Source: Rhynchosporium graminicola (taxonomy: Eukaryota; Ascomycota; Leotiomycetes; Helotiales; Ploettnerulaceae). From it: DNA of 64,000 nt. The notes below the pieces were generated by a model. That model made no database searches, was not told the DNA's origin, and saw only the letters and a program-made list of their open reading frames with translations. How positions within the stretch are numbered: position 1 is the first letter of the stretch; each line of letters begins with the position of its first letter. The stretch is taken from NCBI GenBank assembly GCA_900074885.1, contig FJUW01000012.1, positions 744,001-808,000 on the forward strand. The letters are read 5' to 3'. The position numbers and the translations under genes were made by a program. Below, one piece after another: positions 33,542 to 45,873 of the stretch.

Positions 33542-35107
33542 GTACTGAGGACAAGCTTGGCTTGGGTACGTCGCCGAGAGAGCAGAGGTTAGGGGTTAGG
33601 TACTCAGCCAGATAGATGATGCGCCTAACAGTAGGAGCAAATGATGTGAGTCTGAGATGTTGATGCATTGCAGCCTACCTTACGCCTCATACTTGTAATC
33701 AACAAACACACTCGCCCTCCGACCGTCACAGCTTGGCAGGCAAGGCGCTCATTCAGTCCATTCATTATTTCTTCTGCACGAGAGGAGAGGCAGAGCATCA
33801 GCGGGTAGAGAGAGGCACTGTATTGCTTGACAATACTTATAAGAGCCGGAATATGAAGACAACTAACTTCCTTCGCATCATCGTATGCATCAAGGCGAAC
33901 AGCGGTCCAAATCCAGAGACTTTCGCACGGGCTGAAGATGACAATTGAACGCCACGCCATTGCCATCATCACTGTCGGCAATGAGGGAAAGTCAAGTCAT
34001 TGGTGAACTTGACCACAAGGAGAAGCAAGCCGAGATAACGATTTCGTGTGATACTGGGTGATGCCTGTTAACCCACAATGTATAAACTTTCTGCCATCCG
34101 ATCTGCTCCTGCTATGAGTACCTAATAGTAATAGTCGGGTATACCACAGTACCCATCTCATGGATGATCGTGTGTGACGGCTGATACCCGGTGTCATACA
34201 TAGTTGGACATTCTCTTGACCTTCAACTGCCGAATAAAAAAAGTTGCACAGTCAGTCTATAGTAGCTGGTGGTAGTGCATATTATACAAGGTCTGAACAA
34301 TGATTTCAATTACTGATGCGTCAAGTCACATCACACGAGCCTAGGCAGATCCTAACGTTGACCCTAACATATAGTCATGCAGATGGTTTGTTGATTGACA
34401 GACAGATTGACGAACTAGTATCGCTATCTTCATTCCACTACTCCGTAGATGGACTACTGGCTACCTAGGTAAAAGGCACTTACTGAACGAATGCCAGTTG
34501 AGCCAGTCTCCTCGGCGCAGTTCTGACGGGCCGAGATATGCTTTTCATAACATTGTGATATACGGAGGAGGTACCAACTTCATACTCGTACCCCATGTGC
34601 CTGCCTGCCTAGATACGGAAGTACCTAGGAGGTATCTACCTATGATGCCAAATGCCCTCTCCATCCCTGATAGAAGAAGCTCTTGGGGCACAAGTATCCC
34701 TTGTATTTCTTTTCTTTGGCTTCCTGAAATGCGCATTACATCCATCGAAGACCCCAGGAACGAACGATCCCTACATCTACTTGGAACATCTGGTCTTGAC
34801 TGCCCCAAAAATCCCTGCTCCAGCCAACTGCCAGCTGCCTGTCCTGTTCCTTCCACTGTCTACCCTGCAGCACAACAACACAGCACAGCACAGCGTTCCA
34901 ATCAGGCAGCTTCCCTCCCCTGAGCCTACCTACTGTAGGTATTATCTCGAGATACCTACCAGTGCGCTTCCCGTCTCCCCTTCCTCAACTACCAGTCCAG
35001 ACTACCCACCAACCAGTTCCAACATTCAGTCACACTCCCTTTTTCGACGCTCTCTCCTTCTCCTCCTCCTCCCGCTTCGCCAACAACCACCCAACGGCCT
35101 ACACAAC

Positions 35108-35146
35108 ATGCACTCGTCGCCGTCAATGTATCGCCAATCTGGATAG
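35108..35146 (+). promoter_or_regulatory. Upstream ORF in the Ras-GEF leader
   Basis: A 12-codon frame (MHSSPSMYRQSG) with stop lies 54 nt before the main ATG at 35200 and out of frame with it. If the transcript starts upstream of it, it could lower translation of the main frame. The transcript start is not known. Confidence 0.35.
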
Positions 35147-35199
35147 CATAGGATCGAAGCTGCTGCTGCGGGAGGCCTGTTGGTGACGGACAGAGAACG

Positions 35200-38100
35200 A
35201 TGGAGGCCCAGGCCGTCCCGACCTCACGACCGGCAAGGACTCACACTCCCGAGAGTCTGCGACAGCGACAACGAGATCGACTATCCCCACGAGGACGCTT
35301 TCCCAGGCCCAATCCAACCGAGACTACTATTCGGGACAACGAACGGTTGCCTAAGAATGGCATTGCTCTTGCGTCAGCGTCACGGTCGAAGCCTCCAGGC
35401 ACTAACTCGCCTGATCTGATCCTGAAGAAACAATTGCAGGAGGGCTTGCGCAAGCAGAATAGTATGAACCGGAGGGCTCAAAGGGAGGCGGAGGACATGA
35501 AGAGTGGCATTACTCCTGATGGAGGCTCTGCTGGCCGAGAAGGTCGCCAGTTTACTGTCGCAAAGGTTGGGAATAATGGCAAAATATACTTACGGTAAGC
35601 CGAGGAATCTTGCTCAATGATGTTGTTGTTTCCACGACAAGGCATAACGTTTCTTCCATAAGCAGACACTGACACAGCAAAATAGTCCAACGATTCGTCC
35701 TTCTAATCAGCGATATCCTCAGCCGTCTTTCGTTTTTCCAACAACGCCTCCCAGCACTGCTGGTATCGATGCACTGGTAGCGCGTAACGATGGAGCAGGC
35801 GAAGATGATAGTTTATGGACTCCTTCCCGATCGCCTACAACAAGTGTAAATGGCGAAAAAGCTTACTTTTTGAGTGATTTACCTGAGTCCAAACCGCGTC
35901 ATCGACGCGCTCAATCCAACACGAGAGCTGAGGAACAGCAAGTACCAGTACTAGACTCGGATGTAGGCGCATTCAAGGTTGTTATAGAAAGGCCAGGAAC
36001 TGCACCTAAGCAGCTGGAAGGAATCGTCGGATTACCAACTCTCGAGGTCCCAATCCCTTCCTACAAGCTGGGAACGCCGCGATTTAGCACGAGAGGGACT
36101 GCCTTTCTGCGAAGTTCGTCGCATACCAACACAGATGACATGCGCTCGAGTGTCTACTCATCAAGGGCAACGAGTTCGCATAGACCTGCTCGAATTATTT
36201 CTAGGCGACATTCCGACGTGTCGCCCCAGCTTCACGGTCCAGAAATGCCTTCTACCCCTCCTACTGGAACGATTTCACCCTCTGGGGCTATCCGGAAACC
36301 TACAGCACTTGTTCCCGAGATGTTTGATGCCCTTACCTTTAAGCCAGCGTGTGATCACCCGTCTCTTGTTCGGTACTCTGCAAGCGGAGGAATCAGAGCA
36401 GCGACCCCAGCACGTTTGGTAGCTGAGATTACCTCTCCTACGTTTGTGGATTACGATCTTCTATCCGACTTTTTCCTAACCTTTCGCTCGTTTCTGGAGA
36501 CAACCGACCTGTTGTGTATGCTCATCGCTCGTTTAAGATGGGCTCTAGCTAGGGACGACGAGACGGGGATTGTCGTCAGAGTGAGGACCTTCGTTGCCAT
36601 TCGACACTGGATTTTGAATTACTTCTTGGATGACTACGTAGTAGACTACGACCTGCGAAGGTCCTTCTGTGATCTTCTCAACGGTTTTGTGAGAGAACTT
36701 TCACAAGACCCTGTACGTACGAAAGTGCCACTGAAGATACTCGGAGAACTGAAAAAGTGTTGGAGAAGAGTATGCGCGTTGTACTGGGACGGGCCAGAGT
36801 TTGAAGTTGAGCTTGGAATAGAAATCCCCATTTCTCCTGGTGGGGTTGCTGGCTCCAGGAATCCCAAGTTGGAGCCCAGCTTCTGGCAAATGCGTCCAGA
36901 CGGTCCACCGAGGTTAGATGGGATCATCGAGCCTGATTTTATTGAACTATCAAACACCGCAACCGAAGGCAGAAACTTCTTTGCAGATGTTTCGAAGGCT
37001 GGCCATCTTGACTCAGTCGTTGCCCTGCGACACGCCTCAGCGGCTCCAATCGAAGGAATACACGGTCACCAACGAACGAATTCGCACTCAAGTATAGTCA
37101 GCGAGGACTTCGTTTCATGCTCTTTTCCCTCTCGTCAGCGTCCTGGCAACCACCGTCCCTTGGGAGCTCACCCAGTACCAGCTAGCTCCATCTACGATCC
37201 GGCTCCTCCCATTGCGACTACGCCTAAGGCTCTGACTGGCAAGCGTGTCCGTCCTGTTCATGCTCATAAGCGTAGTTCGAGCTTTTCGGACTCATTTCGA
37301 GACCGACGTGCACGACAACATTCACAATCACAGCAGCCAGTGCAAAAGGTTATCTTCAAAAGTACTGAGCTGTTTCTTGCTTTGCCATATGCTGGAAGTA
37401 TCGTCCGAGGCAAGCTTTTCCCACCTGGACACGCTTTTGTGGATGTCATCGCTCCGAGTACACCCGCCGAGATGAATCGCGCAACCACACTCTTCCCTGG
37501 ACATCCATCTGACCAAAAAGATCCTTCAGCAATGTCTGGTCCAGGCATGAAGAGATTACTTGGAAGTGTGCGCCGTGCTCTGAGTACTAGAACTGCTGGA
37601 AGCCCGAACGCTTCTCCAACGCAAGGAAGTTTCCCTAATATTCCACCGATTGGTGTTCGAGGCGCAACCATTAATCGCCTTCCTGGTACCGCTATTGTGC
37701 CACAAGCTCGATCTCGAAACATGGGTTGCCGCACTCCTGTGAGAATAGATCTACTTGGTGCTGAAATTGCAGAGGACTTCAAGAAAGCTGTAAGGGAGGA
37801 TGCAGAGGCAGAGGCTGAAGCCCGACAACGTGATGCTGAAGAGGACAAATCTCACGGAAGTGAGCATGATCAAGGACTCCAGTATTCTTCCATGGCACCA
37901 GACACTACTTTTGAGGAAACACAATCAGTCAACGGCAGCGTTCCCATGAGCCAGATGACAGCCGGTAGCAAGTCAATTGTTATTGTAGACGACACTCCAC
38001 CTATCGGCCTACATATGATGACTGGCGCTCTACACCCACGTCCTTCTATGGACACTTTTCCTGATGCCTATATGCATCCCTCTGGTGGCCCTACGCCTCC

Positions 38101-40552
38101 TTCCACACCACCTGAGGCCACATTGAGCACCCCCCGGCAATCTTCGCATCTTCTCGGACAACACCCTAGGGATCGATCGCATACTTTCGAAGGAACGCCG
38201 TCTCTGGTCGTTGATTCACATCCTTCGGGAGAAGAAGAGCGTTCCCCAAGTCACAGTCCACTCAGTAGACTCGGCATGAGCAATCCGAGAGGACTATCCT
38301 ATAGGGCTAAGAAGCCTGGGTCCCTGCGACGATACGCCTCATTCCACGGTGGCTCCATACGGCATAGAAGCGAGCGTAGCTTCGATGCAACCACCTTTTC
38401 AGAGTCGGAGGATCTTCAACGGCTGTCGCAGGTACCATCTGTTCCTCTACCTCTCCGGGCTTTGCGTAGACGCCCTGCGGGGGACTTGAGAGCTGTGTCA
38501 AATGTAGGAGATCTGGGTGTCCATCAACTTCGGCGACCAATGTCAACTGGCTCTCTGACAACATACTCTGAATCTGTTCGTAGTTCATACTTGTTGGTAC
38601 ATCGTTCAAGTGAATATGTTGACGTCGTTACCAGCGACTATAATCAAACTGATGTCAACGATCATACATTCTCACTCGGTGCGATGGCTGAGCAGACCCA
38701 AAAGCATCCTGCGTCACTTTTCAGTACACACTCATCACAACCAGTCATGCGGCCTTCATTCGAAAAGGAAGCCCAGATGCTGGCTCAAATTCCAGATGAT
38801 ATCGACGATGATGGTGGCGTAGAATCTGCTTTAGCGAAGTTAGAGGGTAAATTCGAGAGGCGACATTCTGACGTTTCTGCTCGAAGCCATGGCCACGATG
38901 TGCCAATCCAGCACAACAGCTTCGGACAACCTACTTACAATGTAAGTACTCTGACTTTGGAAGTGGACGAGGAGGAAATGAAACGGCTTGGACAACGACA
39001 GATCACCGAAACCGCAAACGCATTGCCTGGCCTGGCAGCTTGCCGTCTGCAGCCCCATGAAGGACTTGAGGATCTGCAACCTGCGGTGTACCATTCTAGA
39101 GGCATGCTGCAGCCACCAACAATCAGATCGTCAAGATCCGTGGAATCCTACAACTCTATTCCACTTCTAGAGCGAGGTCTAGTTGATGAATTCGAGAGGA
39201 AGCATCGCGACTGGTCAGAGCAGCCTATTCTTCGCGGGCCAAGCAACGAGAGAAATATCTATAAAGCGCAGACTCCGGAATCGTCGCATGTTAATTCATT
39301 TGACTTCGTCAATGAAACTTCTAGCATGAGAAGAATTCCTACAGGGCACACGATGCCAAGCACCCACGAGTCGTTCTTGGACAGCGACAGCGATGCTAGA
39401 AGTGACCTTTCGTCCGAGATGTCAATGCAAATCATTTCCCAAACTGAGGATGCCGAACATCACACCAGCGCACTTCCATCGCCTCTTGTACGGTCTGGCA
39501 CTGTTGTCAAAGAAACAGAGCTCTCCCAACCCCTTCGTCGGCCTCGGTCTCCGCCATTGACTCTTGTTCAAGCCTTGAATCTCGGTCCTCAGTCTACTTG
39601 TAGTCCCATGATACATGAGAAACAACTCGAGCATTCGCACAGCACTCTTCCTCCAACCCCAGAAATTACTCCGACTGGAGCTTTCGAAAGATCATTCGGA
39701 GGAGAAAGGGCCGCCTCTCCAATCTTGAATCCCCTACGAGCCAACCGGCTACCAGAGCCTTCTCGGAAGACTTCCATCCATTTGCCATTCATCCTCGCAT
39801 TCGACTCACAGGTGCTCGCTCAACAATTCACCTTAATCGAAAAGGACGCTTTAAATGAGATTGACTGGAAAGATCTGATCGAAATGCGGTGGAAGCATGT
39901 CTCGACCGAAGCACGCTCGTGGGTTGAGTTCTTACGACTGTCAGAACCTCGTGGTGTCGAAGTTGTCATTGCACGCTTCAATATTATGGTCAAGTGGGCT
40001 GTGTCTGAGTGTGTCCTTACTCAAGACCTCGGAGAGCGTGTGCGCTGCATTATCAAGTGTATACATATTGCTGCTCATTGCCGCAGATATCGCAACTTCG
40101 CAACAATGACTCAACTCACTGTCGCTCTCACTTCGAAAGACATTTCTCGACTATCCAAGACTTGGGCATATGTTCCTGCGGCTGACAAGGAGACGTTGAG
40201 GCAGCTTGAGAACCTTATCACACCCACTCATAACTTCTATAATTTGCGAGCTGAAATGGAAGGTGCTGGTGCAGATCAAGGATGCATTCCCTTCGTCGGA
40301 ATCTACACACATGACCTACTTATCAACTCGGAACGGCCGAGTCAGATCGCGAGTACACCAACCACCGAGCCCCTGATCAACTTCGAGCGGTGTCGGACTG
40401 ATGCTACGGTCGTCAAGAATCTTTTGAGACTCCTAGAGGCTAGTTCGTTATATAGATTTCTACCGATCGAAGGGATTACCGAGAGATGTTTATGGATGGC
40501 TGCTCTAAGCGACGGAGAGATTTCGATATACGGAAAGATCATTCAAGAATGA
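35200..40552 (+). CDS. LTE1: Ras-type guanine nucleotide exchange factor, LTE1-like
   Basis: This is a large putative GEF; in budding yeast Lte1 acts in mitotic exit and bud-cortex signalling. Exons are 35200-35594 and 35686-40552, with a 91-bp intron (GTAAGC...AAAATAG), giving 1753 residues. A disordered N-terminus precedes a RasGEF_N domain at about residues 335-480 (ATPARLVAEITSPTFVDYDL, FLTFRSFLETTDLL, RHWILNYFLDDYVVDYDL). A Ser/Pro/His-rich linker of about 1000 residues follows, holding many SxP sites. The catalytic RasGEF domain is at about 1495-1745 (FDSQVLAQQFTLIEKDALNE, CIHIAAHCRRYRNFATMTQL, GCIPFVGIYTHDLLI). The two domains far apart at the ends are the Lte1 layout. No PH or SH3 domain was seen. 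Its in vivo GTPase target cannot be told from sequence. Confidence 0.86.
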
Positions 40553-41727
40553 TCAGGTGCACGACGGCCTTCCAATAATAATATATCGAAATCTTCGCTT
40601 CATCAACGGCACCTCGTCAGTCTCCACGCCCCGAAATCACCAACCTTTCCGGATCTCACAACTTCAGTCCCATGAAAGATGGATACACTTCTTGTAATAA
40701 CTTCATTTTCGAATTTTTGGCTCCTGTTCTTAATCTTGGCTCTTTCAATGCATTTGCGCTTGCTACAGTCTTTACATTCTCTTGCTGTTTTTACTACCTC
40801 TTGTCACGGCTCGACCGTCGCTCATTCTCTTTTATTATCAATGTTTAATTGCGCATGATGCATACGAATTTCCTTGGGTTTATTGTTGCACTTATTAGCG
40901 AGGAGAAGCTGGCATACATACCTGTACAGGACGTGTTTCAGGTAGAGGATTCAGGAGATAGCTATCACTGGCTGTTGCTGCTGGGTTGTTTTGTGCTTGG
41001 GAGCAGAGGGGTAAAGAGATGCGATGGAGGCGCGGTGGCATTGCATTGCTTTGGGTGTATGAATTCGTGCATGGATGGATCGTTATACCCTCTTTTTAGC
41101 GCGAGATTGGAAGAAGAGAGAGCAAGTAGAGCCTCGTTTGTGATATAGTGGTGGCGTGGGAATATGCTGGCTCGGTGGTTGCTTGTAAGGAGAGCAAGTA
41201 TCGAAAATAATATGAGCTTCAAGCTGCTACAATTGAACTGTTGCTATATGTCTTGTGATTTGATTAATCTGGCTCGCAATAATCAACGTCGTCGCGTCCA
41301 CAAGGCTTTGCTCCAGCCTTCCGATGAGCTTGAAAATAGATAGATGGACTACTCCTCGACTCCGAACTTGTTACCTGTGAAGCGTAAATGCATAAAGACA
41401 CCTACCGCGTGAAATAATTACATCTATCTTCAGTGGAGTGTATCAATGCATACCTAGAAAGCTGACTTGTTAGTATAGCGTTCACGAACTGAGAATCGTC
41501 TGGAACAGAAGCTCCCAGTTGAGCAGTGGCAACTGTCTCAGCTCTAGTAGCCTCGTGCTTTTGAGCCTCGAGAACATTGAACCACAAACCCTAGCAACAA
41601 GCTCCAAGGACAAAACATACATGAATATCTCCGTACATCTGTCTTGATCCGAATATCAGCAAGAAACTAGATGTCATAACAAAGCACACCAACAAATCGC
41701 ACCTGGGACCATTCTAAATTACACACC
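40553..41727. other. Intergenic region, Ras-GEF 3' end to next gene
   Basis: About 1.2 kb. The first 300 bp are the Ras-GEF 3' region. The minus strand from about 41680 to 41280 contains a protein-like frame and several splice-like signals, described under findings; I do not call it a gene. Confidence 0.45.
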
Positions 41728-42429
41728 ATGGCGTCTCTCGACAACAATGTCAACACCAATACCCCAGCCTCGCAACCAGTAGGGAGCAATACAGGAGTCC
41801 AAACCCCAACAACAGTCACTCTCCGCACCCCTTCGACCTACAGAAAAGATGTGCAAGCAGGTAGTACCGAGGAGACAAACACATGGCAGCCTCCTTCCCT
41901 CAACTGGCTGGCCCGCACCTGGACAGTAACGCACTCCACACTGCCCATGTGGCGCAAAGCCAAGAACGTGCGAATAACCTACAAACTCTTCCCTTGCCCA
42001 AGCTCCACCTCCTCATCTCCAGATGTGGATAAAGACACGCTCATCGACGACGAAGTCACCTCGGAACCAACGGCGAAAACCTTATTGCCACAACCGAAAA
42101 GTATCTGCGGTATCGACACCCCGGATCACAGCGTTCCTGGGGGCGGAGCTTGGAATTGGCGCGGGAAGGGATGGTTGAAGATTGCGAGTTCGCATTGGGA
42201 GATCCTGGGCTGGGGAGAGTTTGAGGGTGAGAAATGGGTGCTGACGTGGTTTGAGAAGAGTATCTTTACGCCTGCGGGGGTGGATTTGTATTCGGAGAGG
42301 AAGGGGGGTGTGAGTGAGAGGTTACTGGGGGAGGTGAGGAGGGTGCTTAGGGAAGGGAAAGCGGGCGAGGGGGTCAGGGAGTTGTGTAAGGGAGAGGAGT
42401 TGTTCGCGGTCGTTATTGATGATGCTTAG
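41728..42429 (+). CDS. Conserved fungal hypothetical protein, possibly lipocalin-like
   Basis: Single exon, 233 residues, function unknown. A low-complexity N-terminus rich in Asn and Thr is followed from about residue 55 by a compact domain: NWLARTWTVTHSTLPMWRKA, VRITYKLFPC, a loop, then ICGIDTPD, GAWNWRGKGWLKIASSHWEI and LGWGEFEGEKWVLTWFEKSI followed by FTPAGVDLYS. Alternating beta-strand pattern and many Trp suggest a small beta-barrel as in calycins. This is inference from composition. The TWTVTHSTLPMWR and WLKIASSHWE patterns recur in filamentous-fungal hypothetical proteins as I remember them. The ATG has an ACC-ATG context. Confidence 0.8.
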   Translation: MASLDNNVNTNTPASQPVGSNTGVQTPTTVTLRTPSTYRKDVQAGSTEETNTWQPPSLNWLARTWTVTHSTLPMWRKAKNVRITYKLFPCPSSTSSSPDVDKDTLIDDEVTSEPTAKTLLPQPKSICGIDTPDHSVPGGGAWNWRGKGWLKIASSHWEILGWGEFEGEKWVLTWFEKSIFTPAGVDLYSERKGGVSERLLGEVRRVLREGKAGEGVRELCKGEELFAVVIDDA

Positions 42430-42621
42430 GTGATGGATTGGATGGAGATGATGGAATGAATACCCCCAGTAAGTTGCTAGGTATTTGGTGCTTGGTGCCT
42501 TATTAATGTATTGTGTTATACAATTCTGTACAGCTACTAATCGTGATCATGATGTCTAGATCTATTTCTAGATTGATGCCGACTCTCATCTCGATGAGAA
42601 CTCTTACTAGGCTCTTTATGT

Positions 42622-43881
42622 CTATGCCTTCCCCCCCTGTCTTTCTCGCTTTCTTTTTTTTGGATCTTCGTGTCGCCTAGATGAAGATCTTCTCTCCAAC
42701 TTGTATTCTAGATTCTCATCATCAAGAGAGCCAATATCCCTCTGCCGCCTCTTCCTCTTCCGCTCAGATTCCGGGTCTCTGACCGGCTCATCCAGTCTAA
42801 AGTCCTCAAATTCATCTCTCTCCCGTTTCCGATCTCTCCTCCGCCTCCTCTCGATATCGTCCAATTCCTTCATTTCACGCTCCCTTTCCTCCCTAAGGGC
42901 TTTCCGTTCCTTCTCAACCCTTCTCACCTGGCTAGCGCCCGCTTTCATAGCAGCCAAAGGATCATTATCAACCATCCTGGATAACACCCTCTCCTTCCTC
43001 CTCGGGTCCTCATTGCCCCATACGTCCTTATGTGGAATCTCACCCCCATAATCCTCTTTGCCCTTGGTATCAACAGTCCGCGTGGATCTGTATCTATCCT
43101 TCCCATATCTCCTCTCTCTCCCATCATCTTTCCTCGTCACGAACGCCTTCTCTTCATCCTCTCGCAAAGCTGTGCTCTCCTCAATACTAAGCGAATACCA
43201 AGGCTTCTCTAAGCCCTGCTTAAAACCCGCCGCATTAGAAAAGCGCATCGTATATTGGTCCTCATATTCCTTCTTCTTGCGCGCCGCCTCGCGCTCAGCT
43301 TCGGGATTTTTCTCCACGGTTTTCGAAATCGAAGGTACATTTTCGGGGAATAACGATATATGACCTCGTTGGTCAACAATTGGCGCTTCGACAGGTTTGC
43401 GTAGAACCAATTGTTGATTTACTTTCAGTCCTTTGTCCCTCTCTTCAGCTGCAATCCGCATCTCAAAATCTGTATCATTCTCTCCAAATTTCTTGCGTCT
43501 TTTCTTCTCCCTCCCATACCCACTTTCTCTCGCGGCAGATCCAGATCCATCTTGAGTCGAGTTTGAGGGCCGAGGAGTATCTTCTATGACTAGTGGAGTG
43601 GGTGTCTCTCCGCGTAGAATTTGCATGCGTCGAAGCGCATCAGCTTCTTGCATGCGCTCTTCCTCCTGGGCCTCGAGGGCGGCGGCAGCGGCTTCATCGC
43701 GTTTGACTTTCTCGATGTTTACGTTGTTGTAGACGTTCCAGGATTTCTTACCTAGAAGATGGCTTTGTGTGTGTTAGCTGTGTAGAAGACTTAAAAGAGG
43801 GAGCATGAGCCAGGGCAAAGAAACAAGCATAATGGCACTCAGAAGCCGTATTATGCGGTAGTAATAGACTTACAGAGGCAT
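42622..43881 (-). CDS. CIR_N-domain protein, LENG1-like, putative spliceosome-associated factor
   Basis: Exons are 43874-43881 and 42622-43762, with a 111-bp intron (GTAAGT...CACAAAG), giving 382 residues. Exon 1 has only eight coding bases (ATG CCT CT). Joined, the N-terminus reads MPLHLLGKKSWNVYNNVNIE then KVKRDEA, the CIR N-terminal motif (KKSW-V-N--N---V--DE-) seen in LENG1, Cwc25 and related proteins. The rest is highly charged coiled coil (Arg/Glu/Lys/Asp) with an RSSSRR stretch and a basic end. FSNAAGFKQGLEKPWYS at about residues 179-195 is a typical LENG1/fungal homologue patch. Family members associate with splicing complexes, so a nuclear role is inferred. Skipping the tiny exon removes the only start before codon 40. 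Confidence 0.85.
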
Positions 43882-44275
43882 GGTTGGGACCTTGAACTGG
43901 TGATTCGCGACGTTAACAAATAATTCCAATTCGAGGCTGAGAGCTGGGACGTAAGGCTGTGTTCCTGTGGGGAAAGTGGGATGGCTTAAGGCGGCGGATA
44001 GTTATGTCATGCATCTCGTCAATGCACAAAAAGAACAATGCCTGTTACGCCAAATTGGTAGAGGTGCACATTTCACAGAGCTATATTACCTGCAAGATCG
44101 ATAGCTCGGACAGGTTCTAGTTTGATGATTTGCAGTACAAATATAGCAGATTGCCTGCCTAGATAGTTTACAGTACAACTGCTCTATACTATCGGGGCGA
44201 AATGCGACGATTCTAGATCGAGAACTTCGTTAGGCTACCTCCTGTGTTCAATCACCTTCTGCGACAAAACTTACC
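43882..44275. promoter_or_regulatory. Divergent promoter, CIR_N gene / F-box gene
   Basis: This 394-bp gap separates two divergent start codons and must hold both promoters. No clear TATA box or repeat was seen. Confidence 0.45.
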
Positions 44276-45364
44276 ATGGCATCACATCCATCTTTGAATG
44301 CAGAGGAGCTCCGCCATCTGACATGGCGGCGTTCATTGAGTCGCATGACGATAGATCCTCGATCCCTCCAAGATCATTGTCCGCTTGACAATGGCCGACT
44401 GCACCATCCGCCAGCTTCAGAAAGTCTTGCGGCACGTTCCAGTATCGGGACTCTGGATGCTCTACCACTCGAAATATTACAGATGGCTTTTGGCATACTC
44501 GATCTGCAAGCTCTGACGGACATCAGAGCTCTGAGCTGGCGCGTTCGCGCGCTCGTTGACGGCCTTCCACCTTACAAATCGATACTGGAGCATTGCCCAG
44601 ACGTGCTGCGTGCTCTGCTTTCGACGAATATGGCTATCCATCACACGGCTCAGGACAAATTCGATGCGCTCTGCAAGCAAACTTGCGCTGAATGCGACCA
44701 GTGTGGGCCTTTCCTGGACATGTTCACCGCTCGACGCTATTGCATCACATGTGCTGGAAACTCGGATGATACACTGTGTATAACAAGGAGTTCTGCAAGG
44801 AAGATACTCGGCCTTAATGCGAAAATGGCACGTTCGTTGCCAACACTAATTAGCATACCTGGGAAGTATTCAGACGGCGAGAAAATGTTTCGAAAACGCA
44901 TATTGCTGGTCCGCGTGAAGGCGGCGCGCAATGCTAGAGGAAAGCAAAGTACCCTGGGGTCTGCAATAATCAACGGATCGAGCGAAAACGACTCTACATC
45001 ATCTCCGCCTCTACCATCGCCATCATCAAAAGCAGATACTACGTTACCAGGATATGATGGGCACGAGGAGAATCCGTACCGATACATGTCAATGCTTAGG
45101 TTTCCGTTCTTCGATCGTGGTACAAAAAGCCTTGACTGGGGAGCATTCTGTCAAGCATGTCGCCTTGGACCACGAGAAGGGAATCGCGGGTACTGTGACT
45201 GGAACATCCTATACTCCACATCTGGATATCTTAAGCACTTCGAACAGTGCCAGATGTCACACATAGCAAGGGAATTGATCCCAGGATGCATCAGCTTTCA
45301 CAATGGGGCTGGTGAAAGTTCCGAATCACGTCTTCTATCGTTAATCAGCAACTTCGGGCTCTGA
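44276..45364 (+). CDS. F-box protein with a Cys-rich putative zinc patch
   Basis: Single exon, 362 residues. An F-box lies at about residues 59-102 (GTLDALPLEILQMAFGILDL, LTDIRALSWRVRALVDGLPP), the Skp1-binding module of SCF ubiquitin ligases. About 35 residues later comes a Cys cluster (CKQTCAECDQCG, then YCITC), likely a metal-binding site. It is followed by a Ser/Pro linker, then a C-terminal cysteine/histidine patch (WGAFCQACRLGPREGNRGYC, later KHFEQCQMSHIARELIPGC). No LRR, WD40 or Kelch repeats are seen. Proteins of this make-up are numerous and fast-evolving in filamentous ascomycetes; substrates are unknown. A kinase-like pseudogene sits directly downstream. Confidence 0.85.
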   Translation: MASHPSLNAEELRHLTWRRSLSRMTIDPRSLQDHCPLDNGRLHHPPASESLAARSSIGTLDALPLEILQMAFGILDLQALTDIRALSWRVRALVDGLPPYKSILEHCPDVLRALLSTNMAIHHTAQDKFDALCKQTCAECDQCGPFLDMFTARRYCITCAGNSDDTLCITRSSARKILGLNAKMARSLPTLISIPGKYSDGEKMFRKRILLVRVKAARNARGKQSTLGSAIINGSSENDSTSSPPLPSPSSKADTTLPGYDGHEENPYRYMSMLRFPFFDRGTKSLDWGAFCQACRLGPREGNRGYCDWNILYSTSGYLKHFEQCQMSHIARELIPGCISFHNGAGESSESRLLSLISNFGL

Positions 45365-45873
45365 GCCTACCCTGCTCTCTGTAGGCTACTATCATACCGT
45401 TGATGGAAGGACATCAGTGGTTCAGTCTAGGGTGTGGGCTTGGGCCATTGGTCATCATGCTCTTTTATACAATCAATTGCGCGTCATGAGTGTGTATTGT
45501 GATGCTACGAATGAAGGCTCAAGGGCCAGAAAATACCGCACTTGTCCGAGTAGGACTTTGCATGTCGCGAGCGCTGTTGATGCACTTCAACTTGCAACAG
45601 GGTAAGCGGTCTTGGTATCGGTCGAGTGATCTACATAAGCAGTGCGAAGCAAGAGGACCGGAAGCGCGTAGGTGCAGCAATTGAAACATCTGGATTTTCC
45701 CGAGCACGCGCACGTCTGCAGTTTCACTTACAAGTCGCCCGCCTCACCATCGCAAAGCAATTCCCATTTGCCAACATTTCTACCACACCTGTTCGAATTC
45801 TGCCTACTAAAAGTCTTCAGAATACCAGACCTCCAACTCTTAAAACAAAGGTTCACAGTTGACCTAGGACACG
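45365..45873. other. Gene-free stretch
   Basis: About 500 bp between the F-box stop and the kinase-like pseudogene. Short frames only. It may contain the decayed promoter of the pseudogene. Confidence 0.4.

Larger units (their letters stand above)
30342..35107. other. Gene-free stretch rich in microsatellites upstream of the Ras-GEF
   Basis: Almost 4.8 kb without a supportable gene. It carries a series of simple repeats listed separately (31.5-33.6 kb) and many copies of the tetramer GGTA/TACC. Part is presumably distal promoter and leader of the Ras-GEF gene. The minus-strand frames at 31266-31697 and 32966-33502 are low-complexity and partly encoded by the repeats. Confidence 0.5.

Noticed and set aside
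33590..33605. Telomere-like GGTTAGGGGTTAGG
   Set aside because: Only two imperfect units, within GGTA-rich simple sequence; not evidence of a chromosome end.
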